From NCBI GenBank assembly GCA_964452635.1, contig CAYVMP010000019.1:1-11292 (forward strand): a DNA stretch of 11,292 bases. Reading direction: 5' to 3'. Position numbers and translations under genes: made by a program. The notes under the pieces were generated by a model, which was not told the DNA's origin, made no database searches, and was given only the letters and a program-made list of their open reading frames with translations. The stretch comes from CAYVMP01 sp964452635. GTDB lineage: Bacteria > Patescibacteriota > Minisyncoccia > Phycocordibacterales > DATDWN01. Shown piece by piece: positions 5,925 to 11,292 of the stretch (its first letter is position 1; the number at the start of each line of letters is the position of its first letter).

Positions 5925-5952
5925 ATTCTATCATATATTCTTACCTACACAA
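5925..5952 (-). promoter_or_regulatory. Leaderless promoter of the protease homologue
   Basis: TTGTGT (5952-5947), 16-nt spacer, TAGAAT (5930-5925), then 7 nt and ATG at 5917. It is back to back with the rightward -10 box at 5969-5974, so 64 bp hold two divergent promoters. Confidence 0.5.
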
Positions 5953-5968
5953 AAAACACAAATGGGTG

Positions 5969-5974
5969 TAGAAT
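5969..5974 (+). promoter_or_regulatory. -10 box for the PD-(D/E)XK-like gene
   Basis: TAGAAT, then 7 nt and ATG at 5982, with no SD. This mirrors the divergent neighbour exactly. The -35 region (about 5946-5951) is poor. Confidence 0.45.
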
Positions 5975-5981
5975 TGACGAT

Positions 5982-7157
5982 ATGGAATCACCAAAACTAT
6001 ATACACTCGAACACCCAGATGATCCGAAAAAAAATACAGGTCATACAGAAAGAAAATTAGATACATTTCCAAAAACACACGAGTCAGATAGAAATGAGAA
6101 TCTAAAACGAGCACAGCAAGAGTTACTCACTGACGAAGTGTACGAACAATTTTTAAAGGCGATTACTAAAATCGATACCACTAGAAATTCAGGTGGCTTT
6201 GTTGATGTTGAAAATTTATTTATTACAACACTCCAAGACCTCCCTGATACAGATATTGATTCGGTGATACGACAATTTAATATAGGTTTCAAACGATTTG
6301 TCTCAGAACACGGAAATAAATATAAAGTTACTGATGATTTGAGACGTAAAATTTTTGAAAATGATTTAAAAAAACATTTTGCAACTCGAGAAGTTGCTGG
6401 GAACATCCACCCAAATAGTATAAAAAATGTAATTGGTTTCATACGTTCTCGCAAACAACTCCTCGGTGCAGAACCATCTCAACATTATGAACTGTACTCA
6501 GAAAGTGCTCTTGATGCTCAATACAAAATAGACCTCATTGAATGTTTATTCGAAGAAACAGTAGAAGGTGCACAAATTGAGACGATGAATCTTATCCAGA
6601 TTAAATCAAGTGAGCCGGATGCAGAAGAGAAAAGAAAAATAGTAGAGAGGCATCGTGACTGGGTGGAGAGAAAAATGATGAGTTCAAGTGATTTGACGGC
6701 AGAATTTGAAACTGACCTCCCTGAAAATACTACAATCGAAAGACTCACAAAAAATTTTGAAGATGTTCAACTTATATTACTCGAACTTCTCACTGACCCA
6801 GAGAAAGCGAGTGAATCAGTGGTTGATGAGTTTATTTCGGGATTACATCTTGACGATCTGACAAATAAACAAAAAGCATGGTTACTTCGCAAACATGCAT
6901 CTGTACTCCAAGACGAGATTACTGCATGTGTTAGCGAAGGAATCATTTCAGAAGAACAAGCAGATGCCATCATCCAAAGGATTAAAATGCTTGAATCTCG
7001 ATACAGAGCAAAAATAAATATACCTGAGCACACAATGCCAATCAAAAATGTCTATTCAATCATCGCGATTGGAGGGAAAATCATACATCAGGAGCGGATA
7101 TTTGGAGGAGAAGCTACAGGTGATCGAAAACAAGACCGACTCGTAAAATATAATTAG
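5982..7157 (+). CDS. Uncharacterised protein with PD-(D/E)XK-nuclease-like motif (391 aa)
   Basis: Not a protein I can name. Residues 1-45 are polar and probably disordered. About 46-165 is helical and includes a stretch (FVDVENLFITTLQDLPDTDI) typical of a small helical domain. In the middle, SALDAQYKIDLIE (175-187) followed by MNLIQIKSS (202-210) reproduces the PD-(D/E)XK nuclease signature: an Asp at the end of one strand (Asp184) and a hydrophobic strand with Q-x-K (Gln206, Lys208) about 20 residues later. The C-terminal part (about 255-345) is again helical and charged, ending with a small strand region (IKNVYSIIAIGGKII). No signal peptide or membrane segment is seen. A structure-specific or repair-type nuclease is possible, but the fold may have been reused. 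It stands alone between divergent and downstream promoters and has no visible methylase or partner, so it does not look like a restriction system. Confidence 0.7.
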   Translation: MESPKLYTLEHPDDPKKNTGHTERKLDTFPKTHESDRNENLKRAQQELLTDEVYEQFLKAITKIDTTRNSGGFVDVENLFITTLQDLPDTDIDSVIRQFNIGFKRFVSEHGNKYKVTDDLRRKIFENDLKKHFATREVAGNIHPNSIKNVIGFIRSRKQLLGAEPSQHYELYSESALDAQYKIDLIECLFEETVEGAQIETMNLIQIKSSEPDAEEKRKIVERHRDWVERKMMSSSDLTAEFETDLPENTTIERLTKNFEDVQLILLELLTDPEKASESVVDEFISGLHLDDLTNKQKAWLLRKHASVLQDEITACVSEGIISEEQADAIIQRIKMLESRYRAKINIPEHTMPIKNVYSIIAIGGKIIHQERIFGGEATGDRKQDRLVKYN

Positions 7158-7171
7158 AAACAAATCAGTAC

Positions 7172-7200
7172 TTGCAAATATTTTTATTTAATTGTATAAT
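7172..7200 (+). promoter_or_regulatory. Promoter of the 52-aa gene
   Basis: TTGCAA (7172-7177), exactly 17 nt, TATAAT (7195-7200), 9 nt before the ATG at 7210. A second overlapping TATAAT begins at 7200. Little or no leader and no SD are possible. It lies 14 nt after the end of the preceding gene. Confidence 0.7.
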
Positions 7201-7209
7201 ATAATAAGT

Positions 7210-7368
7210 ATGTTGAAAAAAATAACATCCAGTGGCGAAAAAACCACTGGAGGAAAAGTTGAAGAATTTCTCAATGCCCGTCTGATAATTTTTCGAAATC
7301 TTGTCAGACGAGTACTGAAAAAAGAAGTCACTCTCGAAGAAGCTCGAAAAGAGCTGAAAAAGGAGTGA
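7210..7368 (+). CDS. Small helical protein of unknown function (52 aa)
   Basis: I do not recognise it. The product begins MLKKITSSGEKTTGGKVEEF and continues with an amphipathic helix (about 16-38, LNARLIIFRNLVRRVLKKE) and a second charged helix (about 41-51, TLEEARKELK). It has no Cys and no membrane segment. Support for a real gene: a near-consensus promoter ending 9 nt before the ATG, a TGA stop, and a GC-rich terminator starting 2 nt after it. Codons 7-14 contain a perfect 7-bp inverted repeat (CCAGTGG/CCACTGG, 7229-7250) that would form a hairpin about 20 nt into the message. The TTG codon following the ATG cannot be distinguished from a start, but ATG is preferred. A small regulatory or binding protein is possible; nothing more can be said. 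Confidence 0.6.
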   Translation: MLKKITSSGEKTTGGKVEEFLNARLIIFRNLVRRVLKKEVTLEEARKELKKE

Positions 7369-7370
7369 TG

Positions 7371-7405
7371 ACCGCCGGTGGGACGTGTGTTCCTCGGCGG
7401 TTTTT
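7371..7405 (+). terminator. Terminator of the 52-aa gene, between convergent genes
   Basis: ACCGCCG/CGGCGGT (7371-7377 / 7395-7401), a 7-bp GC-rich stem with a 17-nt partly paired loop, followed by a T5 run (7401-7405). The stop of the 52-aa frame is 2 nt before it and the leftward cysteine desulfurase stop (7421) is 16 nt after it. On the minus strand no good T-run follows, so it serves mainly the rightward gene. Confidence 0.75.
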
Positions 7406-7420
7406 ATTATTTAGAAAATT

Positions 7421-8638
7421 CTATTTTACTACCTTCTTTAGTGCTTCGACAAGAGCATCGATATCTTCACGTGTGGATTCACGACCGAGAGTGAATCGAA
7501 GACTCGACTCGGCACAGTTTCGTCTCCCGAGAGATTCAATGACATAAGACGACGAGTCCTCCTTGAGAGTGAGGCATGATGACGAATATGACACAGCGAA
7601 GCCGAGAACATCGAGCGATATGACAGCAAACTCAGCATCAAGATTGGGGAAACAAATGTTTATATTATTCGGAAGTCGATCAGTGTGGGAACCATTGAGA
7701 GTTGATCCAGAAAATGTTTCAAGAATTTTTGAAATACCATAATCTCTCAGATCTCGAAGTCTCTCTCCCTCACTCTCTCGGAGTGAGCTCGCCTGTACAC
7801 ACGCGACACCCATACCAACGATTGCGGGTACATTTTCTGTGCCACTTCGAACTCTTCCCTCCTGCCCTCCACCGTGAGCAATCGGTTTGAGGATGGTACC
7901 GTCTCGCACATAGAGTACACCGATACCTCGTGGGCCGTACATTTTAATACCATCGAGCGTGAGGAGGTCGACACTCTGTTTGAGCACATGCAACTCTACA
8001 TACAGACCCGCCTGACTCGCATCTGTATGAAAATACGGATATTCGGTTTTCTGTGTATGTCTCCACTCCTTAATAACCCGACCAATATCATGAATCGGTT
8101 GTACTGTACCAATTTCATTATTTGCATACATCACCGTCACGAGTACTGTATTTTCTCGAAGTGCATCTCGAATATCCTTTGGAGACACGATCCCCTCCTC
8201 CGAAACAGGTATGTACGTAACTTCACCACCATTTCGCTCTATATCTCTGCACACTTCGAGTATTGAAGGGTGTTCAATCACCGTAGTGATGATGTGAGGA
8301 ATAAATGACGTATCTCCCCGATGGAGTGCAGACATTCGAGCAGTCTCCACCACGCCGAGAAGTGCGAGGTTGTTGGATTCTGTCCCACCAGATGTAAAAA
8401 CGATTTCCTTTTTCTGTGCACTCAAAAAGTCAGCGACCTGCCCGCGTGCAAATGAGACTGCCTCCTTGGCAGAGAGCGCCTCTGTGTAGAGTGCAGAGGG
8501 ATTTGCCCAGTTATGCATCCCCTGATCACCACTTTCCATCCATGGTCGGATTGCATCCATGACTTTTGGTGATACTGGGGTGCTTGATGCATAATCAAGA
8601 AATATTCTCTTTTTCTGTTCTCCTTGGTTTTTTACCAT
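7421..8638 (-). CDS. Cysteine desulfurase, class V aminotransferase (405 aa)
   Basis: PLP enzyme that converts cysteine to alanine and passes the sulfur as a persulfide to acceptors such as Fe-S scaffolds or tRNA thiolases. Landmarks in order: IFLDYASSTPVSP (12-24), the PLP-binding TSGGTESNN (82-90), His123 in TVIEHPSI, NNEIGTVQP (173-181), Asp206 in FHTDASQA, the Schiff-base Lys232 in DGIKMYGPRGIG, the substrate-binding GGGQEGRVRSGTENV (256-270), and a loop with Cys355 in VSYSSSCLTLKEDSS, the position of the persulfide cysteine. Length is normal. Class I/IscS or NifS-like is most likely, but I will not fix the symbol. No scaffold (IscU/SufU) or thiolase gene is in the window. In reduced genomes such an enzyme often serves tRNA thiolation. 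A TATCGT -10-like box lies 6 nt before the ATG, and no SD is seen. Confidence 0.93.
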   Translation of the reverse strand: MVKNQGEQKKRIFLDYASSTPVSPKVMDAIRPWMESGDQGMHNWANPSALYTEALSAKEAVSFARGQVADFLSAQKKEIVFTSGGTESNNLALLGVVETARMSALHRGDTSFIPHIITTVIEHPSILEVCRDIERNGGEVTYIPVSEEGIVSPKDIRDALRENTVLVTVMYANNEIGTVQPIHDIGRVIKEWRHTQKTEYPYFHTDASQAGLYVELHVLKQSVDLLTLDGIKMYGPRGIGVLYVRDGTILKPIAHGGGQEGRVRSGTENVPAIVGMGVACVQASSLRESEGERLRDLRDYGISKILETFSGSTLNGSHTDRLPNNINICFPNLDAEFAVISLDVLGFAVSYSSSCLTLKEDSSSYVIESLGRRNCAESSLRFTLGRESTREDIDALVEALKKVVK

Positions 8639-8658
8639 ACCAAAACGATACCATAATT

Positions 8659-8686
8659 TTGCAAAATGCGGAATTTAATGTACAAT
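8659..8686 (+). promoter_or_regulatory. Leaderless promoter of the DUF4446 gene (and probably infB-rbfA)
   Basis: TTGCAA (8659-8664), 16-nt spacer, TACAAT (8681-8686), then 6 nt and ATG at 8693. It is divergent from the cysteine desulfurase, whose ATG is 54 bp away. Confidence 0.65.
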
Positions 8687-8692
8687 GTGCGC

Positions 8693-9163
8693 ATGAATAT
8701 AAACCCACTGTATATTACATATGCACTGATTGGTGTAACCGTAATTTTGAGTGGTTTAGTCATTCACCTTGAAATAAAAGTCAGACGTCTTCTCGCTGGC
8801 AAAAACGCACAATCACTCGAGGACACCATTGTCTCTGTTCACAAAAAACTCGATATGCTTTCAGAGTTCCGAAAGGATTCACTCGCATACTTTACTGATA
8901 TCGAAAAGAGACTACGAAGAAGTGTACAGTCTGTTGAGACGGTACGTTTCAACCCCTTCAAAGGAACAGGTGATGGTGGAAACAATAGTTTTTCAACAGC
9001 ACTCATTACAGAAGAAGGTAATGGTGTCATCATCACCGGCCTCTATTCACGAGACAGAGTGAGTATTTTTTCAAAACCACTTCGCACATTTTCAAGTGAA
9101 TTTGAACTTGCAACCGAAGAAAACGACGTTCTTGAAGCAGGACGGAAAAACATTCAAAAATAA
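8693..9163 (+). CDS. DUF4446 family membrane-anchored protein (156 aa)
   Basis: Residues about 5-24 are a single hydrophobic segment (LYITYALIGVTVILSGLVIH), followed by a basic stretch and LLAGKNAQSLEDT, a coiled-coil helix (about 42-80), and the block VETVRFNPFKGTGDGGNNSFSTALI (81-105), then NGVIITGLYSRDRVSIFSKPL (110-130). This order is characteristic of the DUF4446 family, whose function is unknown. The frame is open 27 nt further upstream, but the ATG at 8693 is 6 nt after a TACAAT -10 box, so I choose it; the message would be leaderless. It precedes infB by 53 nt and probably shares its transcript. The position beside translation genes does not by itself reveal its role. Confidence 0.82.
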   Translation: MNINPLYITYALIGVTVILSGLVIHLEIKVRRLLAGKNAQSLEDTIVSVHKKLDMLSEFRKDSLAYFTDIEKRLRRSVQSVETVRFNPFKGTGDGGNNSFSTALITEEGNGVIITGLYSRDRVSIFSKPLRTFSSEFELATEENDVLEAGRKNIQK

Positions 9164-9180
9164 TTTATTCTCTTAACACA

Positions 9181-9205
9181 CATCTCGATAACAATAATCG
9201 AGGTG
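9181..9205 (+). promoter_or_regulatory. Stem-loop masking the infB Shine-Dalgarno
   Basis: Arms 9181-9189 and 9197-9205 form 9 bp (one U·G at 9183/9203) around a 7-nt loop. The 3' arm includes most of GAGGTGAT (9200-9207), the strong SD sited 9 nt before the ATG at 9217. The closed form should lower infB translation. This is a fold by eye, but the wobble is allowed on the sense strand. Confidence 0.55.
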
Positions 9206-9216
9206 ATACACGCACC

Positions 9217-10722
9217 ATGTCCGAACACACCAACACCACAGAGAGACCACCGATTATTGCCATCATGGGGCATATTGACCATGGCAAATCAACTCTTTTG
9301 AGCTTCATTCGCAAAAGCCTCAAACCTCTCAATGAGGCCGGTGGTATCACCCAGCACGTATCCGCATACGAAGTTGTGCACACTGGAGCGGATGGTGTCG
9401 CTCATCCGATTACATTCATCGATACACCGGGACACGAAGCATTTTCAGGGATTCGTTCACGAGGTGCTCGTGTTGCAGATGTCGCCATACTCGTGGTCTC
9501 AGCTGAAGACGGTGTAAAGCCACAAACCATCGAGGCATATAAAGCAATCACATCTTCCGACACACCATGTATCATCGCAATCAATAAAATCGACAAACCA
9601 AGTGCCGATATTGAACGCACAAAGATGAGTTTGACCGAACACGAAATATACATCGAAGGATACGGTGGAGATATCCCTTTTGTTCCACTCTCTGCAAAAA
9701 CTGGTGAGGGTGTACCTGACTTGCTCGATATGATTGTGCTCGTATCAGAAATGTCAGATCTTCGCGGTGACCACACGAAACCAGCTCAGGGCATAGTCAT
9801 CGAAAGTAACCGCGATGAACACAAGGGTATCTCAGCGACGTGCATCATCACCGAAGGAACACTCTCAAAAGGCATGTTCGTGGTATCAGGCGAAAGCACT
9901 GCCCCAGTTCGAAGTATCTATTCATTTGAGGGCAAGGCATTGGAACACGCAACATTTTCTAGTCCAGTGAGTATCGTCGGATGGGACACACTTCCTACCG
10001 TAGGAGAGACATTCCACAGTGCAGTCACTCGTGAGGACGCACGGGATATGGTGGAAACATACGCAACTACTCACGAACATGCGCACGGAAGCAGTCATAC
10101 TCAGATTGCCGATGGCATGGTAATACTTCCAGTAATCATCAAAGCGGACACCGGAGGAAGTCTCGAAGCAGTGGAGTACGAGATTGGGAAATTAAAAAAT
10201 GATCGTGTATGTATTCAAATACTCTCAACGGGTATTGGCGCGATTTCAGAAAATGATGTTCGTCGAGCACTTGGCAAATCAAAAGCAGTCATTATTGGAT
10301 TCAATGTTGACGCAGACTCCCCTGCACGAAATCTCGCAGAAAGAAGTGAGATCGAGATCAAATCATTTACGATTATTTATAAAATAACAGAGTGGCTCGC
10401 GGAAAAGCTAACTCACGCGACACCCAAAATCAAAGTCGAGGAATCAACTGGTCTTGCAAAAGTTCTCAAAACATTTAGCAAAGTAAAAGATAAACAAATC
10501 CTCGGAGGAAAGGTGGAGAAAGGTACAATCACACTTGGAAGTCAGGTTCGTATCATCCGTCGAGATACGGAAATAGGTCAAGGTAAAGTTAAGGAACTTC
10601 AGGAACAGAAAAATAGAACAGACGAGGTCTCTGAGGGTAAGGAATTCGGAACACTCATCGAAGCAAAGGTTGAGATTGCCGTGGGAGACAGAATCGAGAG
10701 TTTCATAATCATAGAAAAATAA
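9217..10722 (+). CDS. infB: Translation initiation factor IF-2, minimal form (501 aa)
   Basis: GTPase that brings initiator fMet-tRNA to the 30S subunit and promotes subunit joining. The G domain starts almost at once: G1 GHIDHGKS (18-25), switch region EAGGITQHVSAY (40-51), G3 DTPGH (69-73), G4 NKID (123-126), G5 SAK (159-161). Domain II follows (about 185-270), then domain III (about 302-395, ILPVIIKADTGGSLEAVE) and the C-terminal fMet-tRNA-binding domain (about 405-501, GGKVEKGTITLGSQVRIIRR through GDRIESF). The long N-terminal region of E. coli IF-2 (about 890 aa) is absent, as in other very small bacterial forms. A His-rich linker THEHAHGSSHTQ (285-296) sits between domains II and III. 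The start is fixed by GAGGTGAT 9 nt upstream, itself in a hairpin (9181-9205). The rbfA start follows 1 nt after the stop, indicating translational coupling. Probably cotranscribed from the promoter at 8659. Confidence 0.96.
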   Translation: MSEHTNTTERPPIIAIMGHIDHGKSTLLSFIRKSLKPLNEAGGITQHVSAYEVVHTGADGVAHPITFIDTPGHEAFSGIRSRGARVADVAILVVSAEDGVKPQTIEAYKAITSSDTPCIIAINKIDKPSADIERTKMSLTEHEIYIEGYGGDIPFVPLSAKTGEGVPDLLDMIVLVSEMSDLRGDHTKPAQGIVIESNRDEHKGISATCIITEGTLSKGMFVVSGESTAPVRSIYSFEGKALEHATFSSPVSIVGWDTLPTVGETFHSAVTREDARDMVETYATTHEHAHGSSHTQIADGMVILPVIIKADTGGSLEAVEYEIGKLKNDRVCIQILSTGIGAISENDVRRALGKSKAVIIGFNVDADSPARNLAERSEIEIKSFTIIYKITEWLAEKLTHATPKIKVEESTGLAKVLKTFSKVKDKQILGGKVEKGTITLGSQVRIIRRDTEIGQGKVKELQEQKNRTDEVSEGKEFGTLIEAKVEIAVGDRIESFIIIEK

Positions 10723-10723
10723 T

Positions 10724-11050
10724 ATGTCAGATATCCGAACACACCGAATAGAGGAGATTTTGCACAACCTGAGTGCGCGGTTTCTACTTGAAAATGGTAA
10801 TGGATCATCACTCCTCACCGTAACTCACGTTGCGCTCTCACCAAATGGAAAGTACGCAACTATTTTCTTCACTGTATTTCCTACCGAGTTCGAGAAAACA
10901 GCCCTTGAATTTGCAAAGCGAAAACGAAGTGATTTCAAGCAGTATGTACGCGAACACTCGAAACTCGGTATCATCCCCCAACTCGACTTTGCTATTGATC
11001 TCGGAGAGAAAAACCGCCAACGCATTGATGAATTGCTAAGTGGGGAGTAA
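10724..11050 (+). CDS. rbfA: Ribosome-binding factor A (108 aa)
   Basis: A 30S maturation factor of the KH type that binds immature 30S near the 16S 5' helix and helps late processing. The sequence follows the family: a basic N-terminal helix (IRTHRIEEILHNLSARF, 4-20), strand LLTVTHVALSPNGKYATIFFTVF (30-52) matching the 'vtVt.v.vs.dl..a.vyvsv' core, helix ALEFAKRKRSDFKQYVREHSKLG (60-82), strand IPQLDFAIDLGE (84-95) and a terminal helix RQRIDELL. Length is typical. It starts 1 nt after the infB stop with no clear SD of its own, so it likely relies on coupled reinitiation. The infB-rbfA order is the common bacterial one. It is followed after 12 nt by tRNA-Cys. Confidence 0.9.
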   Translation: MSDIRTHRIEEILHNLSARFLLENGNGSSLLTVTHVALSPNGKYATIFFTVFPTEFEKTALEFAKRKRSDFKQYVREHSKLGIIPQLDFAIDLGEKNRQRIDELLSGE

Positions 11051-11062
11051 TATATACAGAGT

Positions 11063-11137
11063 GACCTAGTGGCCAAGTGGTAAGGCGAAGCTCTGCAAAA
11101 GCTTTATACGGCGGTTCGATTCCGCCCTAGGTCTCCA
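11063..11137 (+). tRNA. tRNA-Cys (GCA anticodon), CCA encoded
   Basis: Acceptor GACCTAG/CTAGGTC is fully paired. D stem GCC/GGC, anticodon stem AAGCT/AGCTT around CTGCAAA (anticodon GCA), T stem GGCGG/CCGCC. The U73 discriminator (T11134), a Cys identity element, is followed directly by CCA. It lies 12 nt after rbfA and 2 nt before tRNA-Leu, so all may be cotranscribed. Confidence 0.96.
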
Positions 11138-11139
11138 AA

Positions 11140-11226
11140 GCCCGGATGACGTAATTGGTAGCCGTAAGGGACTTAAAATCCCTGGATCGTGAGATCGTGT
11201 GGGTTCGATTCCCACTCCGGGCACCA
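11140..11226 (+). tRNA. tRNA-Leu (TAA anticodon), CCA encoded
   Basis: Acceptor GCCCGGA/TCCGGGC is paired, anticodon stem AGGGA/TCCCT around CTTAAAA (anticodon TAA), a long class II variable arm, and T arm GTGGG-TTCGATT-CCCAC. Discriminator A and CCA follow. It decodes UUA and, by wobble, UUG. Confidence 0.96.
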
Positions 11227-11240
11227 GAGTAGATATTTTG

Positions 11241-11292
11241 TGCGCCCACCAGGGATCGAACCTGGGACCTTATCCTTAAGAGGGATCTGCTC
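11241..11292 (-). tRNA. tRNA-Lys (CTT anticodon), 5' end cut by window
   Basis: On the minus strand the anticodon loop CTCTTAA (anticodon CTT), a 5-nt variable loop, T arm CCAGG-TTCGATC-CCTGG and 3' acceptor TGGGCGC with discriminator A are visible. The D arm and 5' acceptor strand lie beyond the window. The next bases are CAA, so CCA is not encoded. It converges on tRNA-Leu with only 14 bp between them and no visible terminator. Confidence 0.88.

Noticed and set aside
8666..8692. Earlier in-frame ATG for the DUF4446 gene
   Set aside because: It lies between the -35 and -10 boxes of the likely promoter, so the ATG at 8693 is preferred.
1..11292. UGA recoded as glycine, as in some CPR lineages
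   Set aside because: No large frame carries internal TGA where Gly would be expected, and TGA ends the 52-aa gene right before its terminator.
1..11292. CRISPR array, insertion sequence or prophage
   Set aside because: No regularly spaced repeats, no transposase or integrase and no terminal inverted repeats were seen.

Overview
The window looks like chromosomal DNA of a Patescibacteria (Candidate Phyla Radiation) bacterium, most likely from the Parcubacteria side. Support for this: a minimal IF-2 that starts directly at the G domain, very short intergenic gaps, a DUF4446 protein, a lineage-style PD-(D/E)XK-like protein, and many mRNAs that appear leaderless. TGA, TAA and TAG all end genes and no large frame contains internal TGA, so the ordinary bacterial code (table 11) applies. 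The placement is inferred from gene style, not from a search.

Layout. Positions 1-671 are read leftward: bL33 (rpmG), a terminator, a small basic/coiled-coil protein, a second terminator, then tRNA-Trp. Both terminators run straight into the -35 box of the next promoter. From 783 a small exported protein with a TonB-C-like tail is read rightward. It meets a leftward transcript at a strong hairpin near 1113-1144. That leftward transcript starts from a perfect TTGACA-17-TATAAT promoter (1559-1587), contains many hairpins and no convincing gene, and is the best candidate here for an undescribed structured RNA.

Positions 1612-5917 are all leftward: trypsin-like protease homologue, ClpB-type disaggregase, an HTH/LAGLIDADG-like protein, and tRNA-Tyr. 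The stop codon of the HTH protein lies inside the tRNA-Tyr gene. The ClpB carries an IGF tripeptide where ClpA/ClpC dock ClpP, which ordinary ClpB lacks. The protease homologue keeps His and Ser but has Asn at the usual Asp position.

Positions 5982-7368 are rightward: a PD-(D/E)XK-like protein and a 52-aa protein. A cysteine desulfurase (7421-8638) is leftward. From 8693 a rightward cluster carries DUF4446, IF-2 (infB) and RbfA (translation initiation and 30S maturation), followed by tRNA-Cys and tRNA-Leu. A convergent, truncated tRNA-Lys closes the window.

Main themes: translation (bL33, IF-2, RbfA, five tRNAs), protein quality control (ClpB plus a membrane protease homologue), sulfur transfer, and several unassigned small proteins. 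Many genes use a -10 box only 6-9 nt before ATG and no Shine-Dalgarno. A few (IF-2, the 92-aa protein, the exported protein) use strong SDs, and the IF-2 SD lies inside a hairpin.
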